64,000 nucleotides of DNA. Source: Amorphophallus konjac. Lineage: Eukaryota > Streptophyta > Magnoliopsida > Alismatales > Araceae. This document shows, one piece after another, positions 53,040 through 64,000 of this stretch. The translations under genes were made by a program, and so were the position numbers. Numbering within the stretch: position 1 is the first letter of the stretch; every line of letters starts with the position of its first letter. Where the stretch lies: assembly GCA_022559845.1 (NCBI GenBank), contig CM040127.1, positions 37,596,708 to 37,660,707 on the forward strand, in the 5' to 3' direction. The notes beneath the pieces were generated by a model. That model had not been told where the DNA came from. It searched no databases and saw only the letters and a program-made list of their open reading frames with translations.

Positions 53040-56000
53040 TGTTGGGTTCTGTGCGTCCCCTCGTTGTCTTTGACAATGGTTTTGATGATTCTAATATATT
53101 ATGTGCTTTATGCTTAAATGGTGTTTGCACAATAAACAAGCTAACACTATAATATCTTGTTTTGCAGGTGGTTCAAACACAATGGTCCTTCATGCACACA
53201 TCCTTTATGTAGATGGTCACATTGGTGACTTCATGGAAACATTATATTGGTGTTCTTAATGAATTGACAAATGTGTGATATCTTGTTGCCCATGGTTTTA
53301 CATGCTCTGAAATGCATTTATAATTCATTCTTATTCATGTTTATGAACGGATTATGCCTCACATGAATGTTTGTTTTGAGTTGCTCTGAAATGCTTCATT
53401 TATTTTCAAAGTCTATACATTGCTCTCTTGCACAAGGAAAGTCTATACATTGGCCTTCTTACATCCAAGTCTATACATTGGCCTTCTTACATACAAGTCT
53501 GTACATTGGCCTTCTTTCAAAGTATGTACATTGGCCTTCTTACATACAAGTCTATACATTGGCCTTCTTACATCCAAGTCTATACATTGGCCTTCTTACA
53601 GCCAAGTATGTACATTGGCCTTCATACTTCAAGTCTATACATTGGCCTTCATCAGCCAAGTCTGTACATTGGCCTTTGGCCACCAAGTCTGTACATTGGC
53701 CTTCATCAGCCAAGTCTGTACATTGGCCTTCATCAGCCAAGTCTATACATTGGTCCAAGCCACCAAGTCTGTACATTGGCCTTCAAGCCAAGTCTATACA
53801 TTGTCTTGTGCCTTCAAGTTTCCAAGTCTATACATTCAGTTTCATGTATATACAAAGTGGAGATTTGAGTTTGCTCTCAATTCATCTAATTCATGTTGGA
53901 TTGATTAAACTGTTACTTTTGGACTGATCTTGATAGTCTTGGTTTGAATATCGAACTCTTGTGTAGCTTGCTTGAATCATATTTGATATGTGAGGCTTGT
54001 GTAGAAAATGGCCATCCTTGAGTTGAAAGTGAAATGGTTAGATAACTAATCAAATTAGTTTGTCTCCCTATGGATAGCTCATGAAGTCCATGTGTGATGT
54101 AGTTGAACTCAAATTGCTTAATTTATTTTTAGCTTTCAGTGTGGAACTTGGTGAATCTTTGGTGAAAGACTTTCTGATAGTGCTTGATGGATGGTTCAAT
54201 GTATTTGACCTTTGAATGAGGGAAAGTGTATTTTTCAGTGGTTTTCAATTATGTCTAATGCATCCTCTTCAAAGAGCTCTTTATGGTCCTTTATCCTTGA
54301 GCAAACTAATTGGGTTAATTTGTGTTGAATGTGGTCTTTTCATACATGAACTATTTCTAAAATGAAAGCTTGTATGGAAGAATTGAAAAGCTCAATATGC
54401 AAGTTAAGAGATCTATTCACATGACAAAGATGTAAGGTAGATGCTCTTTTCACTTAGCATTGATAAAAGAATGATGAGGTTGAACGTTCATGTAGTGCAG
54501 GTCCAAAATGCTCTTAAATCATGAAAGACAAGGTAAGAATTTACATTTGATGTAATTCATGTTTGGTTACATGTTTATGCATGTTTAGATCATTGGGTTT
54601 GCATTATATAGTCATTTCATAAGGTTACAAGGTCATTGGGTCGACCCCCCCACTCAATGGGTCGACCCATGTGCTGAAATAGGCCAAAACTGGCTTCTGG
54701 GACAAAGTGGGTCGACCCCCCTCTGCAAGTGGGTCGACCCCCCTGTAAAATCTGCCCAGACAGCATCTGTCTGGCAGATGGGTCGACCCCCCCCCCCATG
54801 AGATGGGTCGACCCCCCCCTGTTCGCAGGTCCGCGCGGTTTTTTCGTAAATTGCCGAAACCCATCCAAATGACCTCCGATTGTGCTGAAATTTTACACTA
54901 ATACCCTTGACTTACTAATGAACATATTAGGGTGGTTTTGTTAGGGTTTTGCAAGGGTAATATGGTCTTTTGATCAACCTAACTTGCTGCTATATGTATG
55001 TTGCGAAAATCCATCGTAAACAAAAAAGGAGAGCTCTAACGTGCTATCTTTTTCTCCTTGTCTTGTAGGAAAAGAAAGAGGGAAAGGAGAGGAGCTGGAG
55101 AAGAACGCGGATATCATCTACATCCAGGAGGAGTTTGAGCTCGTGATTGAAGAAAGAAAGAAGCGGATTGAAGAGAGGATCGCGTGGACGTCCTCAACAT
55201 TAGAATCCGGCTACCCTCCGACTTGGGGCTTAGAGAAGATCTTCTTAAACCTCTCTCTACTCATGGGGGTTCATTGTTGCATCTTGTTTGCATCCATTTG
55301 AGTCATCTATCTTTGATTTACAAGGGTTTCTATCCTCTTAGCTGAGCATAGATAAATAGTTTGGGTGTTCATTGTATATTCTTTCATTTTATCAAACTCG
55401 GAAAGTCATAGTGTGTGGGCGGAGCTGCGTCTCCGTGTGCTGGGCATTATTGTGGGAAAGTTTCCCTGTGGATTGTTGTGTGTTGACGGAGCTGCGACTC
55501 CGTGTGGTTTTCAGTGTCCGGGGTGAGTTCCCCGATTTTGTGTGTAGGTGTGTGTGCTGCAGTGGCAGCTTGTTGGGGGATTTTCCCCGTGTGTGGATAT
55601 TGCTACGGAAGCAGCGTGTGTGTGTGTGGTTGGGGTTCATCCCCGTGTTGCTACTTCGGTAGCGTGTAGTGAAGCCTCACCAGGTTGGGTGAGGGGTGGA
55701 CGTAGGGAGCCCTTGTGGTCCCGAACCACCTAAAAATCTCCGTGTCCTTTGTGATTGCCTGTGTGTTTGTCCCTTTCTTCTATCTCGCTTCACAGGTTAG
55801 TTTAATAGATTTTTACTCACTACACCACTGCACACTGCTACTTCTGTTATTCGTACTAGGCATAATTTTCTCTAACATTTGCATTGTTATTACGAGTGAG
55901 ATCGAAAAGATTGAGAGAACCTGTTAAATCTCATATGTGTTTAGGCTAATCAAGTAGTTGATATTTAATTCCATTGTGTTCAGTAAAGAGAATTTTTAAA

Positions 56001-56066
56001 TTCGCCATCTAGGTCAAGGGGACAATTCAACCCCCCTTCTTGTCCGCCATCTAGTCTGGGCCAACA
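53040..56066 (+). repeat. GS2 3' LTR
   Basis: Same order as the left LTR. Two hairpins carry a change relative to the left copy: CCTCACCC becomes CCTCACCA at 55675-55682, and GCTGC becomes GCTAC in the GGAA hairpin (about 55602). Each unpairs one position. Confidence 0.92.
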
Positions 56067-56071
56067 GAATA
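56067..56071. repeat. Right target-site duplication of GS2 (GAATA)
   Basis: Matches 46018-46022. Confidence 0.88.
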
Positions 56072-56119
56072 GACCCTTTCACTCTAGTTCGAATCCTTCC
56101 CCCGGCCAGAGAATAAAAA
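56072..56119 (+). repeat. Rest of the interrupted TTTCACTTTGG minisatellite
   Basis: Last partial unit of the array at 45411-46017 (TTTCACTCTAGTTCGAATCC, then CCCCGGCCAGAGAAT). Confidence 0.85.
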
Positions 56120-57925
56120 GAGACCCATCTTTTCGGCTCTCGCATCCCGCTACCTGACGCCCTTCGGCTCAGCCATTTCGGCCAAGGCCCACTATCAGGA
56201 TGAATCCATCCGTTCCACTGCGCTCTCCGATATCTTTCGGCCTTATGGCCGGCTTCTAACATCTCTTGGCTTGTTAGCCCACTCCCAATATCTCTTGGCC
56301 TTTTTCCCCTACTTTTCAATATCCCAACTTCGGCTCTTTGCAGCTCGCTTCACCAACCTTTGGCTCTTGTAGCATGCTTCCCAGAATTCGATCTTCACAG
56401 CCCGCTTCCCATAACTTTGGCTCTTGCAATCCGCTTCCCAATCTTTGGCTCTATAGCATGCTTCTTACATTTTGGCTCTTGCAGCCTGCTTCCCTTTAGC
56501 CTCTGTGGCCTGCTTCCCGATTTTGGCTCCCGTAGTCTGCTTTCCCCACTTCGGCTCTCGTGGCCTGCTCCCCAACTTCGGCTCTTTGCAGCCTACTTCT
56601 CAACTTCGGCTTTTGTAGACTGCTTCCAAATTTTGGCTTTCGCAGCCCGCTTTCCTGATTTCGATCTTCACAGCCCGCTCCCCAATCTTTGGCTTTATAG
56701 CTTGTTTCTCAAACTTTGGCCTTTGTCGCCTGCTTCCCAATTTTGGCTTTCGCAGCCCGCTTTCCTGATTTCGGCCTTCACGGCCCGCTTCCTAATCTTC
56801 AGCTTTATAGCCTACTTCCCCAACCTCTGGCTTTTGTGGCCTGCTTCCCCAACCTCTAGCTTTTGTAGCCTACTTCCCAACCTCTGGCTTTTGTAGCCTG
56901 CTTCCCCAACCTTTGGCTCTTGTAGCCTACTTCCCAAACTTTGGTCTTTATAGCCTGCTTCCCAGCTTTAGCTCTTCACAGCCCGCTTCCCAATTTTGGC
57001 TCTTGTAGCCTGCTTCCCAATTTCGGCTCTTTGTAGCCCGCTTCTCAACTTCGGCTCTGGTAGCCTGCTTCCCAAATTTTGGCTTTCGTAGCCCGCTTTC
57101 CTGATTTCGGTCTTCACGACCCGCTTCCTAATCTTTAGCTTTATAGCCTGCTTCTCAGACTTCGGCCTTTATAGCCTGCTTCCCAACTTTGGCTCTTGTA
57201 GTCTGCTTCCCAACTTTGGCTCTTTGTAGCCTGCTTCCCAACTTCGGCTCTCTGCAGCCCGCTTCTCAGCTTCGGCTTTTATAGCCTACTTCCCAACTTC
57301 GGCTCTTCACAGCCCGCTTCCCAATTTTGGCTCTTGTAGCATGCTTCCCAACTTTGGCTCTTTGTAGCCCGCTTCCCAACTTCGGCTTGTAGCCCGCTTC
57401 CCCGACATGCTGGCTTCTATAGTCCACTTCCCTTTGGCCTTCGTGGCCTGCTTCCCGATTTTGGCTTGTAGCCTGCTTCCCCGACATGCTGGCTTCTGTA
57501 GCCCACTTCCCTTTAGCCTTCGTGGCCTGCTTCCCGATTTCGACTCCCGTAGCCTGCTTCCTCGATTTTGGCTCCCGTAGCCTGCTTCCCCGATCTTTGG
57601 CTCTCGTACCCTGCTTCCCTTAATTTCGGCTCTTGCAGCTTGCTTCCCAACTTTGGCTCTTGCAGCCTACTTCCCTTTGGCCTTCGTGGCTTGCTTCCCA
57701 ATCTTGGCTCTTGATGCCTGCTCCCCTAACCTTTGGCCTTTGTAGCCTGCTTCCCAGCATCTCCCGGCTTCTACGGCCTGCTTCCCTAATGCCCCTCGGC
57801 TTTTCTGGCCTACTTCCCGACATCTTTTGGCCCTTATGGCCCGCTCCCCTAATGTCCCTTGGCTTCTATTGCCCGCTTCCCTAATATCTTTTCAGCCCTT
57901 TGCGGTCTGCTTCCCTAATACCTTT
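56120..57925 (+). repeat. Hairpin minisatellite: TTCGGCTCTTGTAGCCTGCT type
   Basis: About sixty-five units of 26-28 bases. The core is a four-base arm, four to six variable bases, a complementary arm, then TGCTTCCC. Arm pairs change together: GGCT/AGCC (most), GGCC/GGCC (for example 56771, 57431, 57836), GGCT/GGCC with a wobble (56551, 56827) and GGTC/GACC (57106). Some units have unpaired arms. Runs of this family return at 59150-59400. Confidence 0.88.
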
Positions 57926-58338
57926 ACTATCACTACGCTTATACATAACAACTATATGTTCTTACGCAAAAAAAAAGAAAGCAAAATAAAAGAGACCAAA
58001 AAATGCTTGGCTGCCCTGCTTGCATGCTTACTTATAATATAAAATAATACACCTCCTTGGAATTTTCTAGGACCATGTTTCCTTGCTAAATAACAATGCC
58101 ACATTGCCGGATACACATGCGTCATGGCATACGCTCAAAGGGAACCCAATTATGGCGGGTACACACGTCAAGGGGAAGAGTCATGGCTAAATTGCTAAGT
58201 CCAACTCACAAAATAAACCCAAGGCAACACTCCCACACTTCGCGCTTAATGTGTCCAATGGTCGTCAACCATAGGGATTGCCCGATTTTCTTCTTAGCAC
58301 TCTACGGATGCTTGAATTTCTGCACTCGCGTGAAAGGT
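57926..58338. other. Spacer in region F
   Basis: A-rich sequence and short ORFs without motifs. Nothing recognised. Confidence 0.5.
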
Positions 58339-58860
58339 AATCGTGAGGAAAAAGCTGCCTACCCCCATTTAAAAAAAAAGAAAAAAGAAAAAAGAAGAAT
58401 GATGATGGCACAAAAAAGAGGAACGTGAATCCTAGTAGCCAAGAATCCCCACTGAAACAAATGAGGAGACTCGCGCGAAATGGTGAAGTGACTTGCAATA
58501 AGGATGAAGCCTAGTAGTCGGGAATCCCCATTGAGACATATGAGGAGACTCGCGCCAAACGGTGGAATCCGCAGTAGAATCATAATAAGGACGAAGCCTA
58601 GTATCCGGGAATCCCCACTGAAACAAATGAGGAGACTCGTGTCAAACTGTGGAATCCGCAGTAGAATTATAATAAGGATGAATCCTAGTAGCTGGGAATC
58701 CCCATTGAGACACATGAGGAGACTCGCGCCGAACGGTGAAATCCGCTACCAAAATAAATAGATGGGGGCTGTGTGAAGCTACCGAAATCGAGAGCCCGAA
58801 ACTCATGTGTAGGTGCTAGAGTAATCCTCGTGTGTTGCTTAGAAAACCTGCATATCCCTA
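58339..58860 (+). repeat. Repeats with GGGAATCCCC, shared with GS2
   Basis: Four units of about 60-120 bases contain CCTAGTAGTCGGGAATCCCC followed by TGAGACATATGAGGAGACTC. GGG and CCC can pair around AAT. The first unit is preceded by TGAGGAAAAAGCTGCCTACC, also found in GS2 at 52003. Confidence 0.85.
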
Positions 58861-59150
58861 TGTTTAGGGCCTTTTGTTCACATGTTTTCTCCTCCATGTC
58901 ACAGAGAATTATCTCGGGTGAAGATCGTAAGTTTGAGCTATGCATGCAAGACATGCGATATCCTCTTGACGGGTGCATCACCCCTTAGCTGTGCCTTCTG
59001 GCCCGCACTGTGTCTGCGAATTGTGGGCGATGTCCTTATCCCATCCCCTATAGAGGAAGCTACCTTATGTATATTTATGTTATGCCCGCTAATGAATGTC
59101 TGCATGTTTGAATAAAAAAAATAAAATAAAAATAATAAAAAATAATAAAC
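58861..59150. other. Spacer in region F
   Basis: No gene recognised. It ends in an AAATAAAAATAATAA stretch. Confidence 0.5.
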
Positions 59151-59395
59151 TCAATTTTGGCTATCGCAGCCTGCTTTCCCAATTCTAGCACGTACGGCCC
59201 AATCTTGGCCCTTACGGCCTACTTCCAACCCTTGCAGCCTGCTTCCCTTTGGCCTTCGTGGCCAGCTTCCCGATTGCGGCTCTCGTAGTCCGCTTCCCAG
59301 ACTTCAGCCTTAACGGCCTACTTCCACAACACCGATTCTGGCCCTTGCGGCCGACTTTCCCAGGTTCAGATTTCACAGCCGGTACTCCCGGTGCA
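59151..59395 (+). repeat. Second field of the GGC(T/C)-GCC hairpin minisatellite
   Basis: Same unit type as 56120-57925 (GGCTATCGCAGCC, GGCCCTTACGGCC, GGCCTTCGTGGCC). Confidence 0.85.
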
Positions 59396-59658
59396 TCACT
59401 AAACAATCTTTTCTCTCCGTCCCTCCGGGTGGCGAGTACCCCTCTGATTTGGACCTCCCGTCCGGATCGTTGACTAAACAATCTTTTCTCTCCGTCCCTC
59501 CGGGTGACGAATACCCCTCTGATTTGGACCTCCCGTCCGGATCATTGACTAAATAATTTTTTCTCTCCGTCCCTCCGGGTGACGAATACCCCTCTGATTT
59601 GGACCTCCCGTCCGGATCATTGACTAAACAATCTTTTCTCTCCATCCCTCCTGGTGAC
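59396..59658 (+). repeat. Tandem repeat with CTCTCCGTCCCTCCGGGTGA
   Basis: Three to four units of 73-74 bases contain ACTAAACAATCTTTTCTCTC, then CCTCCGGGTGACGAATACCC and GGACCTCCCGTCCGGATC. GGAC/GTCC can form a hairpin. GS3 is inserted within a unit after GACGAATA. Confidence 0.9.
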
Positions 59659-59663
59659 GAATA
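59659..59663. repeat. Presumed left target-site duplication of GS3 (GAATA)
   Basis: GAATA directly precedes the GS3 LTR. The partner is outside the window. The same five bases were used by GS2. Confidence 0.5.
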
Positions 59664-59845
59664 TGTTGTGCCCCTTGTGCTTTGATGATAATGTGGTGTT
59701 TTAATGATAGCAACATGAATGAGTCACCATATTGTTTTGGTGAAGAACAACACTTTGAGTCATCACATGAATGCATATGTCTGATCTGTTCTGTGGAGAA
59801 TGCATCAGTGTGCTAGGTCATGCAGTGTTCTATACTTAATGCATA

Positions 59846-61495
59846 AGTCTATACATTGCATATGTTTAGCATACACTGCATCAGTGTAATAACAGTTGCT
59901 GCATGCGTCTGTTAAGAAGTCTATACATTGTCTTGCACAGCATGCAGGCAAAGTCTGTACATCGTCTTCTTGTTCATGCATTGCATCAAGTCTATACATT
60001 GTCTTGCACAGCATGCAGGCAAAGTTTGTACAACGTTTGCACATTACATATGTTCATCAAGTCTGCACATTGTTTGGCCATTGCACACGAAGTCTGTACA
60101 GCGGTTGCCTTCATGCCTAGAAAGTATGTACATCGTGTGTTGCTAAAAGTCTGTACAGCGTCTCACTCAGCGTCTCTGTGAGTCTATACATTTGTCTCTC
60201 GTATAGCCAGCGTCTCACTTAGCGTCTTTGTGCATGCATCATTCAGGTCTATACAGCCAATGTCTCACTTAGCATCTTTGTGCATGCACATTTAAAGTCT
60301 GTACAGCTTGTGTTCGCAACACAAAGTCTGTACATTGTCAGTGCATCCACATTCGTTGTGTCTTGTGCATGCATCATATGAAGTCTGTACAGCCTATGTT
60401 CTTCATACTTGTGCACAGTGTCCGTCTCACTTAGCGTCTCATGCAAAGTTTGTACATCGGTCAAGTCTGTACATCAGACCAAGTCTGTACAGTCTGTGTG
60501 TTTCACACATTTAAAGTCTATACTATGCATACCAAATCGTCAAAGTCTATACATTGCATTGTAGCATGCACGAACTCAAAGTCCATACATTGTGTCACAA
60601 GTCAGTGCATCGTTCACACCAGCAAGTCTATACATTGCATTGTAGCAATGCACGAACTCATGTCTGTACACTGCATTGGTTGCATAGACTGCCATTCAAA
60701 GTCTGTACACTGCATTGCACGAGCTGAAGTCTACACATTCTCTTGTTGCACGCACTTGAGGTCTGTACATTGTCCACTTGCAGCATTAGCACAAGTCTGT
60801 ACAGCCTGTGTGCTTCATAATGCCAAGTCTATACATGCTCCATCTTACTTAGCGTCTGATGCTAAGTCTGTCAGCACACACAAGTCTATACATTCTTGGC
60901 AGTTCAGCGTCTCATGCAGTGTCTCATGCAAGTCTATACATTCTTGGTAGTTCAGCGTCTCATATAGTGTCTCATGCAAGTCTATACTTTCTTGGCAGTT
61001 CAGCGTCTCATGCAGTGTCTTATGCAAGTCTGTACATCGTCTGTCAACGCTTACAAGTCTATACAGCTTACAAGTCTATACACTCACATGATAGCCAGTC
61101 TGCTCAAGTCTATACACTCGCATGCTAGCCAGTCTGCTCAAGTATATACACTCGCATGCTAGCCAGTCTGCTAAAATATATACACTTGCATGCAAGCATA
61201 GTCTACACATTACCTGCAGTTGTGTTCATGCATCATCTGAGAAAGTCTGTACATTGTTGCACGCAGAGTCTACACATTCGTTTGGCATGACTGAGCATTC
61301 AACATCAATGTACATACTTCACCATATGCATACTGCAGCATGTGCTATCAAGTCTATACACTCATAAGCTTAGTTAACGCATTCTGTGCTTCACGCATAC
61401 ACTAAGTCTGTACAACCTCCATTGGTTCACTCGACCAAGTCTGTACAGCCATGCACTGTCTTGCTTACATGAATGAAGTCTGTACAGGGTTTTAC
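59846..61495 (+). repeat. AAGTCTATACATTG-type repeats in GS3 U3
   Basis: More than forty irregular copies of AAGTCTRTACA(T/G) over 1.65 kb, interspersed with words such as CAGCGTCTCA and TGCATGCA. This is the longest field of the three elements. Confidence 0.9.
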
Positions 61496-61689
61496 TGTCT
61501 TAAGCTGATACTCCCTTCGACTGACTGACAGGGACTCTTTGCAAAGATTAATGATTGGCTCGTGATCCAAGAATGGATAAGGCGCCCAGATTGTGACACG
61601 TGTACAGTAGCGAGCCAGGATGCTGCCACGTGATCAAGGTGCTCTGGGCGGGAAATGTGGAAGCCACACGCCCTCCTAATTGCTGCTGG

Positions 61690-61698
61690 TATAAAAGG
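61690..61698 (+). promoter_or_regulatory. TATA box of GS3
   Basis: TATAAAAGG about 50 bases before the GA-rich region. Confidence 0.75.
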
Positions 61699-62106
61699 AA
61701 CACTTCTTCCTCAAGAGAAGATCCGATGGTGAAGCTCGAGTAGAAAAAGCTGTAGCAGCAGAGAGCCATCGAGAGCAGAGAAGAAAAAGAGAAAGAAGAG
61801 AAGAGCAGAGAAGAAAAAGAGAGAGAAGAAAAAGAGTGAAGAAGAGGAAGAGAAAGAAATAGAGAAAAGAAGAGAAAGAGATTAGCAAAAGAAGAAGAGA
61901 AAGAAGTTGAGGAGAGATAGTGAGATCGAGAGAAGAAGAGAGCAGTCTGAAGATCAGTCTCTACTGGACCGTGGATCAAATCCAGGCCAGTCAGTTCTCT
62001 TTGAGAGCCATATTGTGCTTCATAGTTTACAGCTTTCCTGTTGCTGTTGTCTCTTGTTTTTGTCTTCATTTTATACCTTTCTTCAAGTTGTTTGTCAGCG
62101 TTTTGC

Positions 62107-62343
62107 AGTGGAGGATTCCACTAGACGGCTAAGCTGTATTGCCCAGTGGAGCAAGCTGTGATGCTCAGCGTTGCAGAGGTGGATTCCTCTGGATGGCAAG
62201 CTGTGATGCTCAGCTGGATGGCAAGCTGTGAGGCCCAGCTGATGTTGGCAAGCTGTGATGCCCAGCCGTTCAAGCTGTGAGTCAGCGGAAGCCACACTCA
62301 GGTTTGAGTGTGGGGTGGACGTAGGTCTGCGGACCAAACCACC
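62107..62343 (+). promoter_or_regulatory. Hairpin array in the GS3 leader (U5)
   Basis: Arms: AGTGGA/TCCACT (62107-62122), CAGAGG/CCTCTG (62174-62191), AGCTG/CAGCT (62199-62215 and 62224-62240), GCTG/CAGC (62252-62266), CCACACTC/GAGTGTGG (62292-62313). Last comes GGTGG/CCACC around GGTC/GACC (62314-62343). There are fewer hairpins than in GS1 or GS2, but in the same place and with the same final double hairpin. Confidence 0.78.
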
Positions 62344-62564
62344 TAAAAATCCTCTTGTCTACTGTGGTTTGATTTATTCTATCTGATTGGCGCTAGATGA
62401 ATGCATAGGTACGCTTTGCATATTTGCTTACTGGTTGAACAGAAGGTTTGATTCTTCTCTTGATAGAGTCTGTTTGTATTAGGAAGTTTTAATTGGGAGA
62501 AATTTTTAAAGGGTAGATTCATTCACCCCCCCCCCTTTGAATACATAGCACCGAACCTAACACT

Positions 62565-62576
62565 TGGTATCAGAGC
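62565..62576 (+). promoter_or_regulatory. Primer binding site of GS3
   Basis: TGGTATCAGAGC two bases after the LTR end. Confidence 0.92.
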
Positions 62577-62798
62577 GGGTCTCTGACCTAATAGATCTAA
62601 CAATCTGCAGAGGATCCTGCTAGTTTTTGGTGCATTTCAGAGTGGGTTTCTTGTATTCTGTGTTTTGTTTCACCGGTTTAGTGTCTCGATTTGCTCATCT
62701 GGTCTCGGTGCTTCAGTTTTTCTGAGCTGGTGTTTTGCTGTACTTCTACTGATTCCGGTGCACCTCTTAACTATCTCAATTGTCTAACTCATCTCTCG

Positions 62799-64000
62799 AT
62801 GGCTCATCCACCGATATTCAGAGGTGATGACTTTGGCCCATGGCTGGAAAAGTTGCATCGGTATGTAAGGACAACCGATCCTGATTTGTGGAAGGTAATG
62901 ACTCACGGCTCATACAAACTGTCGAAGGATAAATCCAAATGGACCGAGAAGGATAAAATGAAAGACTCCATCAACTCTAGAGCATTGAATATGGTAAAAG
63001 CATCAATTGACAGAGCACTAATCTCATGCGTCTCATCCTGCAGGTCTGCCAAGGAAATTCTGGATAAATTGAAGACTGCTTGGGATAGAGATAATGATCG
63101 ATGCATGATGGCTCAAAGGAGTGAACCAAGTAGCAATCAAGATGAAGAACATGACGATGATCAGGTAAACATCTTCGAAAATTACACCCTAGATGATTGG
63201 ATTGCTGCATATAATGAACTGCTGGAGTCTTATGATCATTTAAGAAAACATCATAAGAAAATGAAAAGGAAAATTGATAAAAGTGATTCTAATTCATCAT
63301 GTGAAGAGTGCTTGAAAATAAATGAATTATATGATAAATGTCTTTCTGAGACTCAAATGAATTTGAAGCAAATCTGCTTGCTGAAGAATGAAAACCAAGA
63401 ATGCTTCACTAAAATTTCTGAATTAGAGACTCAGTTAGAGCTGAAAACTGGCGAACATATGATGAATTTGGAAGAGTTGGAAAGGATTAAGATTGAGCTG
63501 AAGAAATCGAAAGCTGATAATGTAGAAATTCATAGGAAGAATAAAAGTCTTGAAGCTGAAATAGAGAAAGTCAACAAGGAAGGTGTGCATGTTTCCTCTC
63601 TAAAAATAAACTGCAATATGTGCTCAGCTATAAGAGAACGCAATGAAGATCTCTATAATGAAAATGAATGGATGAAGAAACAAATTACTGTGCTTAAAGA
63701 AGATCACAGAAATCTGCTTGCTGAGAAAATTAAAGTGGAAGAAAGGGAAGAGGAACTAATTGAAAAATTGGAGCTGATGTTTGGAAGGGAAAGATGTGCT
63801 GGTAATGAAATTCAGGCTAAAAATTTTGAGAAGGAAAACACTGAACTGAAAGCTGAAGTTGAAAAATTGAAATGGTTAAACACTGGTATGTCCGAGCAAC
63901 TTCTCATGTTAAAGAAAGGAAAAATTGTCTGTGATGAAGAATCAAAAATCTTGAGCAATCTGGAACAAGAAGTTGAGAAGTATAAAACTGCAAATAAAGT
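62799..64000 (+). CDS. gag: GS3 Gag, open to the window end (partial, 400 codons)
   Basis: The frame opens at the ATG at 62799 and has no stop before 64000. The N-terminus (PPIFRGDDFGPWLEKLHRYV, then MTHGSYKLSKDKSKWTEKDK and SAKEILDKLKTAWDRDNDRC) aligns with GS1 and GS2. From residue about 150 it is a long coiled coil (for example ELKAEVEKLKWL) with isolated Cys pairs (SCEECLK, NCNMCS) like those in the GS2 gag. The zinc knuckles, expected beyond residue about 390, are not reached. The ATG was chosen because it is the first in frame upstream of the conserved block. Confidence 0.85.
   Translation, partial: MAHPPIFRGDDFGPWLEKLHRYVRTTDPDLWKVMTHGSYKLSKDKSKWTEKDKMKDSINSRALNMVKASIDRALISCVSSCRSAKEILDKLKTAWDRDNDRCMMAQRSEPSSNQDEEHDDDQVNIFENYTLDDWIAAYNELLESYDHLRKHHKKMKRKIDKSDSNSSCEECLKINELYDKCLSETQMNLKQICLLKNENQECFTKISELETQLELKTGEHMMNLEELERIKIELKKSKADNVEIHRKNKSLEAEIEKVNKEGVHVSSLKINCNMCSAIRERNEDLYNENEWMKKQITVLKEDHRNLLAEKIKVEEREEELIEKLELMFGRERCAGNEIQAKNFEKENTELKAEVEKLKWLNTGMSEQLLMLKKGKIVCDEESKILSNLEQEVEKYKTANK

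Larger units (their letters stand above)
46023..56066 (+). mobile_element. GS2: complete gag-only Sirevirus-like LTR retrotransposon
   Basis: LTRs of about 3.0 kb start TGTTGGGTT and end GGGCCAACA, with an initiator-Met primer site, a final polypurine tract and a 5-bp target duplication. The 4.0-kb interior encodes only a gag, broken by a frameshift and a stop. No pol is seen. LTRs are nearly identical by eye apart from an extra GGGTCGACCC-containing stretch of about 22 bases in the right LTR. It inserted into a minisatellite of region F. Confidence 0.92.
59664..62562 (+). repeat. GS3 5' LTR
   Basis: Contains AAGTCTATACATTG repeats over most of U3 (59846-61495), TATA box (61690-61698), GA-rich region (61740-61950), hairpins (62107-62343), a C-run (62526-62535) and the end CCTAACA. 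Confidence 0.9.
59664..64000 (+). mobile_element. GS3: Sirevirus-like element, 5' part only
   Basis: It starts TGTTGTGCCCC like GS1. It has a 2.9-kb LTR, an initiator-Met primer site and a gag that is open to the window end. Whether pol follows cannot be seen. Confidence 0.9.

Overview
The window is repeat-rich nuclear DNA of a flowering plant. Almost everything recognisable is nested LTR retrotransposon sequence: Tat-lineage and chromovirus-type Ty3/gypsy elements, and Sirevirus-like Ty1/copia LTRs primed from initiator-Met tRNA (TGGTATCAGAGC). I find no convincing host gene, tRNA, rRNA or CRISPR array. The species cannot be read from the sequence. The size and nesting of the elements fit a large genome.

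Layout. (1) 1-5707 and 16595-about 20999 are two parts of one decayed Tat-type Ty3/gypsy element on the plus strand. It has gag, protease, reverse transcriptase, two RNase H domains and integrase, then an antisense gene, then the 3' LTR at 20232-20999. (2) It was split by element GS1 (5708-16594), a Sirevirus-like element with 3.16-kb LTRs, a perfect CCTCC target duplication, one intact gag ORF and no pol. (3) 21000-27794 is mostly unassigned. It holds AC/AT microsatellites, a cluster of GCGGTC/GACCGC inverted repeats, a probable solo LTR on the minus strand (24989-26332) between two exactly 157-bp direct repeats, and C-rich low-complexity DNA. (4) 27865-37598 is a tandem, rearranged chromovirus-like array on the minus strand. 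Its ORFs join gag directly to the integrase C-terminus plus chromodomain, with protease, RT, RNase H and integrase core absent; one copy is open for 879 codons. (5) That array sits in a CGGCAC-repeat region resuming at 37599 and running to 46022, then 56072-59663. This large element or region (called F here) is built from successive minisatellites whose units carry short inverted repeats. (6) F was interrupted by GS2 (46023-56066, target duplication GAATA), a second gag-only Sirevirus-like element whose gag is broken. (7) GS3 begins at 59664 and runs off the window with an open gag.

How the parts relate. GS1, GS2 and GS3 share an architecture rather than simple sequence identity. Each has U3 arrays of an AAGTCTATACATTG-like word, a GA-rich transcript start region (clear in GS1 and GS3), a U5 leader made of consecutive unrelated short hairpins, and a final conserved double hairpin. 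They share the same primer site and a gag with a long coiled coil; zinc knuckles are visible in GS1 and GS2, while GS3 leaves the window before that part. The solo LTR at 25.0-26.3 kb shares the leader design. Lacking pol, these elements would depend on enzymes supplied by an autonomous relative. The chromovirus-like Gag-chromodomain ORF also looks non-autonomous.

The signals most worth following are the U5 hairpin arrays with compensatory differences between LTR families, the Gag-chromodomain fusion, and the hairpin-bearing minisatellites of region F.
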